Positions 42,266-44,871 of a stretch of 44,871 nt of DNA are shown here, one piece after another. Both the position numbers and the translations under genes were made by a program. Position 1 is the stretch's first letter; each line of letters begins with the position of its first letter. The notes beneath the pieces are model-generated. The model saw only the letters and a list, made by a program, of their open reading frames with translations. It did not search any database and was not told the DNA's origin. Origin of the DNA: JBBTTS01 sp038064135 (lineage in GTDB: Bacteria > Patescibacteriota > Saccharimonadia > Saccharimonadales > OMJO01); the NCBI GenBank assembly GCA_038064135.1, contig JBBTTS010000029.1:1-44871 (forward strand), in the 5' to 3' direction.

Positions 42266-43033
42266 TCAGGCGACGAGAGCAGCCGAGACTGCTTGATGCC
42301 AGATGACCCAGTTGTCGGCAGGAACACCCGTCGTCAGGGGTCGACCGACCACCAAGCGAGTGTTACCAGCTTGCAGAACTGCCTCAGGTGTCCCGACACG
42401 TGCCTGGTCCTGAGTGTCTGTACCTGCCAATCGAACACCGGGCACGATGAGCCGAAGTCCGTCATAATCGTTGAATTGTCGGACTGTGCTGACCTCGGCG
42501 GTCGAGCAAACGACGTCGGTGAAGCCGGCGGCTAATAGCCACTCGATGTACTGCAGCACTGTTTCTTTACTAGTGCCACCGAACTCCAGGTCGCAGATAT
42601 CGTCGGATTTGCTGGTTAGGACAGTTACCGCACAAGGACGGGTTCCAACCTCACGGCAAGCATCGGCGAAACGCTTCAGCGCATCGAGCTTGTCACGATC
42701 GGTCTCGCCCTCAGCTAGCTGGAAAACACCATTGCTGACGACACCAGCCATGCAGTTGAGCATCCACGGCCGGCGGGCGAGATACTTCTTTGCGATTGCC
42801 TCCGTCTTGGACGGAATCTCAACGATTTTGGCGTCGATGAATACTTGAAGCCCACGCTCGGCCAATCGGTCCAAAACGGACAGTTCGATACCGGTCAGAA
42901 ACAACCGGTCGATCTTGATGAAGCGAAGTTCGGGCAGCGTGTCCAGGGCAGCCATCAAGGCAGCCTCGTCGGCGACGTCCGCACTCCAGATGATGTGTTC
43001 GGCCGGTGTAACCACTGACAAGTTTGTACCCAT
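42266..43033 (-). CDS. pyrF: Orotidine-5'-phosphate decarboxylase-like protein, GC-rich and probably transferred
   Basis: This is a 255-residue (beta/alpha)8 protein of the OMP decarboxylase superfamily. The phosphate-binding end LIVPGVRLAGTDTQDQARVGTP is canonical, with Arg201. The catalytic residues align as Asp19, Lys40, Asp67 and Lys69. The fourth, the Asp of DxKxxD, is Glu72 (DAKIVEIP). The reaction would be the last step of UMP synthesis, but the D-to-E change puts it in doubt. ATG 43033 is preferred to TTG 43066 because AAAGG lies 10 nt upstream. GC content is about 55-60% by eye against about 37-40% in the neighbours. No other pyr gene is present in the window. Confidence 0.8.
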   Translation of the reverse strand: MGTNLSVVTPAEHIIWSADVADEAALMAALDTLPELRFIKIDRLFLTGIELSVLDRLAERGLQVFIDAKIVEIPSKTEAIAKKYLARRPWMLNCMAGVVSNGVFQLAEGETDRDKLDALKRFADACREVGTRPCAVTVLTSKSDDICDLEFGGTSKETVLQYIEWLLAAGFTDVVCSTAEVSTVRQFNDYDGLRLIVPGVRLAGTDTQDQARVGTPEAVLQAGNTRLVVGRPLTTGVPADNWVIWHQAVSAALVA

Positions 43034-43260
43034 AGGGAGGTGCCTTTCTTTCGTGACCCAGTCCAATTGGCCAGATCAGGCTACTGCAAACTTAATAGCA
43101 CGCGGTAGTCTGACCTGGCAATCACGTTGTCAAGTTACATACTTCTCTTCCACCAATCAGATAAGTAACTGTGCTTTACAATACAATAAAATTCCTATCT
43201 GTTCAAATGTGCTGATTATTCTAGAATTTTTGGTAATAGAAAACGACCAAAAAGGTCGTT
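43034..43260. other. Non-coding gap between the pyrF-like gene and the tRNA-Leu 3' copy
   Basis: No gene is seen. A TTGACA lies at about 43128-43133 on the minus strand, but no good -10 box is spaced from it. A hairpin AACGACC-TTTTT-GGTCGTT (minus strand, 43242-43260) followed by TTCTATT lies just after the tRNA-Leu 3'-end copy and probably terminates transcription coming from it. Confidence 0.5.
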
Positions 43261-43267
43261 TCATTGC

Positions 43268-43426
43268 TTTGGTGCGCGGGGCGGGACTTGTCATATCTTG
43301 CTCACTCAAAACGCATTTTTCGTTCGGCCAAGCAAGGAAAACGTTAACAGTCGCAGACTGTTAACGACCGGGGTTCAAGTCCTCCGGCTACAAAACAACA
43401 AAACCACCTAAAGGTGGTCGGGATGT
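43268..43426 (-). repeat. Structured element ending in a 23-bp copy of the tRNA-Leu 3' end
   Basis: Bases 43268-43290 repeat 43427-43449 exactly (23 bp, offset 159). On the minus strand this is tRNA base C56 through CCA plus two bases, the same boundary as at tRNA-Gln. Between lie GGACTTGAACC (complement of the tRNA-Leu T-loop, 43373-43381), a perfect 10-bp hairpin CGTTAACAGT/ACTGTTAACG (43342-43366) and CCTTGC (43332-43337). These parts are in the same order as in the tRNA-Gln 3' element. On the plus strand the segment looks like the 3' part of a tRNA (T-arm and CCGGCTACA end), but no 5' part exists. Confidence 0.6.
43390..43418 (-). terminator. Terminator of tRNA-Leu
   Basis: On the minus strand a stem ACCACC/GGTGGT (43403-43418) is followed by TTTTGTTGTTTT. 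It lies ten bases after the CCA end. Confidence 0.75.
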
Positions 43427-43428
43427 TT

Positions 43429-43514
43429 TGGTGCGCGGGGCGGGACTTGAACCCGCACGCCCTAGGGGCAAAACATTTTAAGTGTTTCTTGTATACCAAT
43501 TCCAACACCCGCGC
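43429..43514 (-). tRNA. tRNA-Leu (anticodon TAA)
   Basis: This is a complete 86-nt class II tRNA on the minus strand. The acceptor stem is GCGCGGG/CCCGCGC with A73 and encoded CCA (43429-43431). Anticodon TAA lies at 43478-43480 in the loop CTTAAAA. A long variable arm (about TGCCCCTAGGGCG) precedes the T-arm GCGGGTTCAAGTCCCGC. Its 3' end, from C56 onward, is copied downstream at 43268-43290. Confidence 0.96.
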
Positions 43515-43591
43515 TTAATTTAATCATTTTCACATTTTTCAATAATAAAAACAACCATTGGACTGCAAAACTATTAATGTATAATTATTTC

Positions 43592-44059
43592 ATGTTAAAA
43601 GAGTGCACCGTGTGTCGCGTACAAAAACAATCGACTGACTTTTACTGGAAAAAACAGTCCCTGGGCAAGCTTCATTCACAATGTAAGCAATGTTACAAAG
43701 CCAAACGCAAATTCTTTATGCAAGCACATTACGAAAAGTACGGTGATGCATATCGTCAGCGCGCACGATTACGCAAGTCACGGCTTAAAAAAGAACGTCA
43801 AGAAAAACTTGTGACCTACTTAAAAGATAAGTTTTGCCTTCACTGCGGGATAAACGATATACGCGTATTAGATTTCGATCACATTGACCCAACCCAAAAG
43901 CGCTTTACTATCGCGCGCGCCGTAAATGAGGGTTATAATTGGAACGTCATACTAAAAGAAATAGATAAGTGTAGGATTTTGTGTGCAAATTGTCATAGAA
44001 TAAGGACTGCCGAGCAGTTTAATTGGCACAAATGGCACCTTGACCGAATGGTTAGGTAG
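43592..44059 (+). CDS. HNH endonuclease with zinc-finger N-terminus, running into tRNA-Cys
   Basis: This is a 155-residue protein. The N-terminus has CxxC...CxxC (ECTVCRVQKQS...HSQCKQCYKA), a small zinc finger. The HNH core has CLHCGINDIRVLDFDHIDP followed by CRILCANCHRIRT, with both CxxC pairs and the DH/NCH active-site residues. The start ATG 43592 is chosen because TATAAT (43580-43585) ends 6 nt upstream with TTGGAC 16 bp before it; the ATG at 43577 overlaps the -10 box. The last 26 nt (44034-44059) are also the 5' end of tRNA-Cys, so the C-terminus HLDRMVR is read from tRNA sequence. HNH genes of this kind are often mobile. Confidence 0.87.
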   Translation: MLKECTVCRVQKQSTDFYWKKQSLGKLHSQCKQCYKAKRKFFMQAHYEKYGDAYRQRARLRKSRLKKERQEKLVTYLKDKFCLHCGINDIRVLDFDHIDPTQKRFTIARAVNEGYNWNVILKEIDKCRILCANCHRIRTAEQFNWHKWHLDRMVR

Positions 44060-44107
44060 AGCTCTGCAAAAGCTCGTACACCGGTTCGATTCCGGTAGGT
44101 GCCTCCA
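44034..44107 (+). tRNA. tRNA-Cys (anticodon GCA)
   Basis: This is a complete 74-nt cloverleaf with acceptor GGCACCT/AGGTGCC (44034-44040 with 44097-44103), U73 and encoded CCA (44105-44107). Anticodon GCA lies at 44066-44068, flanked by GAGCT/AGCTC. Its first 26 nt overlap the end of the HNH gene. No end copy was found nearby. Confidence 0.97.
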
Positions 44108-44120
44108 TTTTGATCGATTA

Positions 44121-44348
44121 CTAATCTCCAGCGGTTAATGCCAGCTCTTCTACGGTATCAATTTGTATAAATTCTGAAAATGGTAAATTTATTTTATTTG
44201 GATATCTTCGAGCGATTTCGTCAACAGCAATTGCTACTTCTCCTAGGCCATTAACTTCGCGGTCGTGTTCAAATGCCTTATCTCCCCAACGAGATCTCTC
44301 GCCAATTCCAATAAAACTTGCACCGACTTCAAATAAGTTTTTAATCAT
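44121..44348 (-). CDS. Small unknown protein
   Basis: This is a 75-residue soluble protein (MIKNLFEVGASFIGIGERSR...). AGAGG lies about 14 nt before the ATG and a TATATAA box further upstream. It has a plausible mixed composition but no motif that I recognise. Its stop lies 14 nt after the CCA end of the convergent tRNA-Cys. Confidence 0.5.
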   Translation of the reverse strand: MIKNLFEVGASFIGIGERSRWGDKAFEHDREVNGLGEVAIAVDEIARRYPNKINLPFSEFIQIDTVEELALTAGD

Positions 44349-44395
44349 TTTATTTAATAAACCTCTGCTTATATATTGTGTTTGTGAGTGAAAAA

Positions 44396-44415
44396 TAATA
44401 GCCCTGACCGGGCTA
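44396..44415 (-). terminator. Minus-strand terminator hairpin
   Basis: TAGCCC/GGGCTA (44399-44404 with 44410-44415) forms a 6-bp stem. On the minus strand it is followed by TTATTTTT, so it would end a transcript coming from 44416 onward, where no minus-strand gene is visible. On the plus strand the T-run is weaker. Confidence 0.5.
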
Positions 44416-44612
44416 AGTTAGTTATATTTTAGCAGTTAGCAATTAAAAATGCAAGTTTTCTACCCCTTGAAAAATACAGCCCCGATGTGTTACATTTTTA
44501 TGGTTCGAGTCTTAATGAATTACTTTTGTTAAGGGAAAGAGCAGCCAGAGTTGCGGATTCATTCCGCATCCTGCGCGATGAGAAAAACCGCAGGTTTGTC
44601 TCAATTACACAA
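44416..44612. other. Non-coding, structured region before the tRNA-Gly 5' copy
   Basis: No gene is seen. It contains a lone T-loop-like sequence GGTTCGAGTC (44502-44511). Two clear hairpins follow, TGCGGA-TTCAT-TCCGCA (44552-44568) and CCTGCG/CGCAGG (44570-44594). No sigma-70 -10 box is found at the expected distance before 44613. It may encode a structured RNA on either strand, or be remnant sequence. Confidence 0.4.
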
Positions 44613-44792
44613 GCGGGTGTAGCTCAGTTGATAGAGTGAGAGTCGCCAGTGGCGAGTTGCAAGGGAGACAACTCTTGCAAACTGGTTTGCTAAGATGTTG
44701 CGACGGGGTCGCGGAACGTGACCTTCTTTGCCAGGCCAAGGAAGCGTTTTCGAAAATTTAATTGTACCTTACAATATAATTAACCTATTTAT
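44613..44792 (+). ncRNA. tRNA-Gly 5'-end copy fused to a structured element (same family as at tRNA-Gln)
   Basis: Bases 44613-44636 repeat 44793-44816 exactly: the first 24 nt of tRNA-Gly (offset 180). GTGAGA (44636-44641), a 3-nt-loop hairpin GTCGCC-AGT-GGCGAG (44642-44656) and TTGCAAGG (44657-44664) follow, then GACGGGG at 44702-44708. This is the same order and nearly the same spacing as at tRNA-Gln. A further 8-bp hairpin CTTCTTTG/CAAGGAAG (44723-44744) imitates the tRNA-Gly anticodon arm. The complete tRNA's TATAAT (44775-44780) lies at the end of the element, 18 bp before the tRNA. No protein is encoded. Confidence 0.6.
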
Positions 44793-44868
44793 GCGGGTGT
44801 AGCTCAGTTGATAGAGCGCTTCCTTGCCAAGGAAGAGGCCAGGGGTTTAAGTCCCCTCACCCGCACCA
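44793..44868 (+). tRNA. tRNA-Gly (anticodon GCC)
   Basis: This is a complete 76-nt cloverleaf with acceptor GCGGGTG/CACCCGC (44793-44799 with 44858-44864), A73 and encoded CCA (44866-44868). Anticodon GCC lies at 44826-44828 in the arm CTTCC-TTGCCAA-GGAAG. The window ends three bases later, so a 3' copy downstream cannot be checked. Confidence 0.97.
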
Positions 44869-44871
44869 CGA

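Noticed and set aside
43342..43394. A plus-strand tRNA-Asn-like 3' half
   Set aside because: A T-arm and an acceptor-like end are present, but there is no 5' half and the anticodon loop cannot be placed in a 7-nt loop.
1..44871. CRISPR array or insertion sequence
   Set aside because: I saw no regularly spaced direct repeats and no transposase or cas gene anywhere in the window.

Overview
The window looks like a chromosomal segment of a Patescibacteria/CPR genome, most likely Candidatus Saccharibacteria (TM7). The reasons are an AT-rich, gene-dense sequence with compact, overlapping genes; standard stop-codon use including TGA; a zinc-less bL32; a type 2 ileS; and a small envelope and redox gene set. 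The species call is inference from gene content and is not proven. A run of 10 Ns inside nusB shows that this is a draft scaffold.

Layout. 1-6271: typA (3' end off the window), a zincin and an alpha/beta hydrolase, a PAP2 enzyme with a flippase-like membrane protein, and a sensor histidine kinase. 6272-8357: an accessory region at tRNA-Gln with partial copies of both tRNA ends, structured sequence, a nonsense-interrupted HEPN/AbiU2-like gene and a toxin-antitoxin pair. 8358-14110: a SnoaL-like protein, an ATP-grasp enzyme, an RRM protein, a receiver-only response regulator, and ileS behind a T-box leader. 14111-16870: a CRP-like regulator with a perfect TGTGA-N6-TCACA operator and three membrane proteins. 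16867-23331: corA, two unknown surface genes, a GlcD-type FAD oxidase divergent from an NDH-2, trmD, and a small broken gene. 23494-29927: khpA and rpsP (divergent), the rpmF-nusB-nudix-rnc operon, a LysM protein, and leuS with a Nudix domain inserted in its editing region. 30032-35698: ddl, a membrane-anchored MurF-like ligase, a hydrolase and two single-pass surface proteins. 35782-42152: tRNA-Ala, lemA-htpX, an apparent htpX-membrane protein-ligA-unknown gene string, and an ATP-grasp protein. 42160-44871: a second accessory region with a GC-rich, foreign-looking pyrF-like gene, tRNA-Leu with a 3'-end copy, an HNH endonuclease gene running into tRNA-Cys, and tRNA-Gly with a 5'-end copy.

The most unusual signal is at the tRNAs. 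Three of five tRNA genes (Gln, Leu, Gly) have a partial copy of one or both ends 159-202 bp away, with structured sequence between. Both 3' copies start exactly at tRNA base C56 and are 23 bp long. The two 5' copies are each followed by a homologous 29-nt block in which a 6-bp stem changes by compensatory substitutions while its flanks stay identical. This points to a family of small tRNA-end-associated RNA elements, either tiny integrated elements or dedicated RNAs. Accessory genes (HEPN, TA, pyrF, HNH) cluster at the same tRNAs.

Secondary points are a LigA that has lost its four zinc-finger cysteines, several start codons that sit 6-8 nt after a -10 box (leaderless mRNAs), and two genes interrupted by in-frame TAA/TAG codons.
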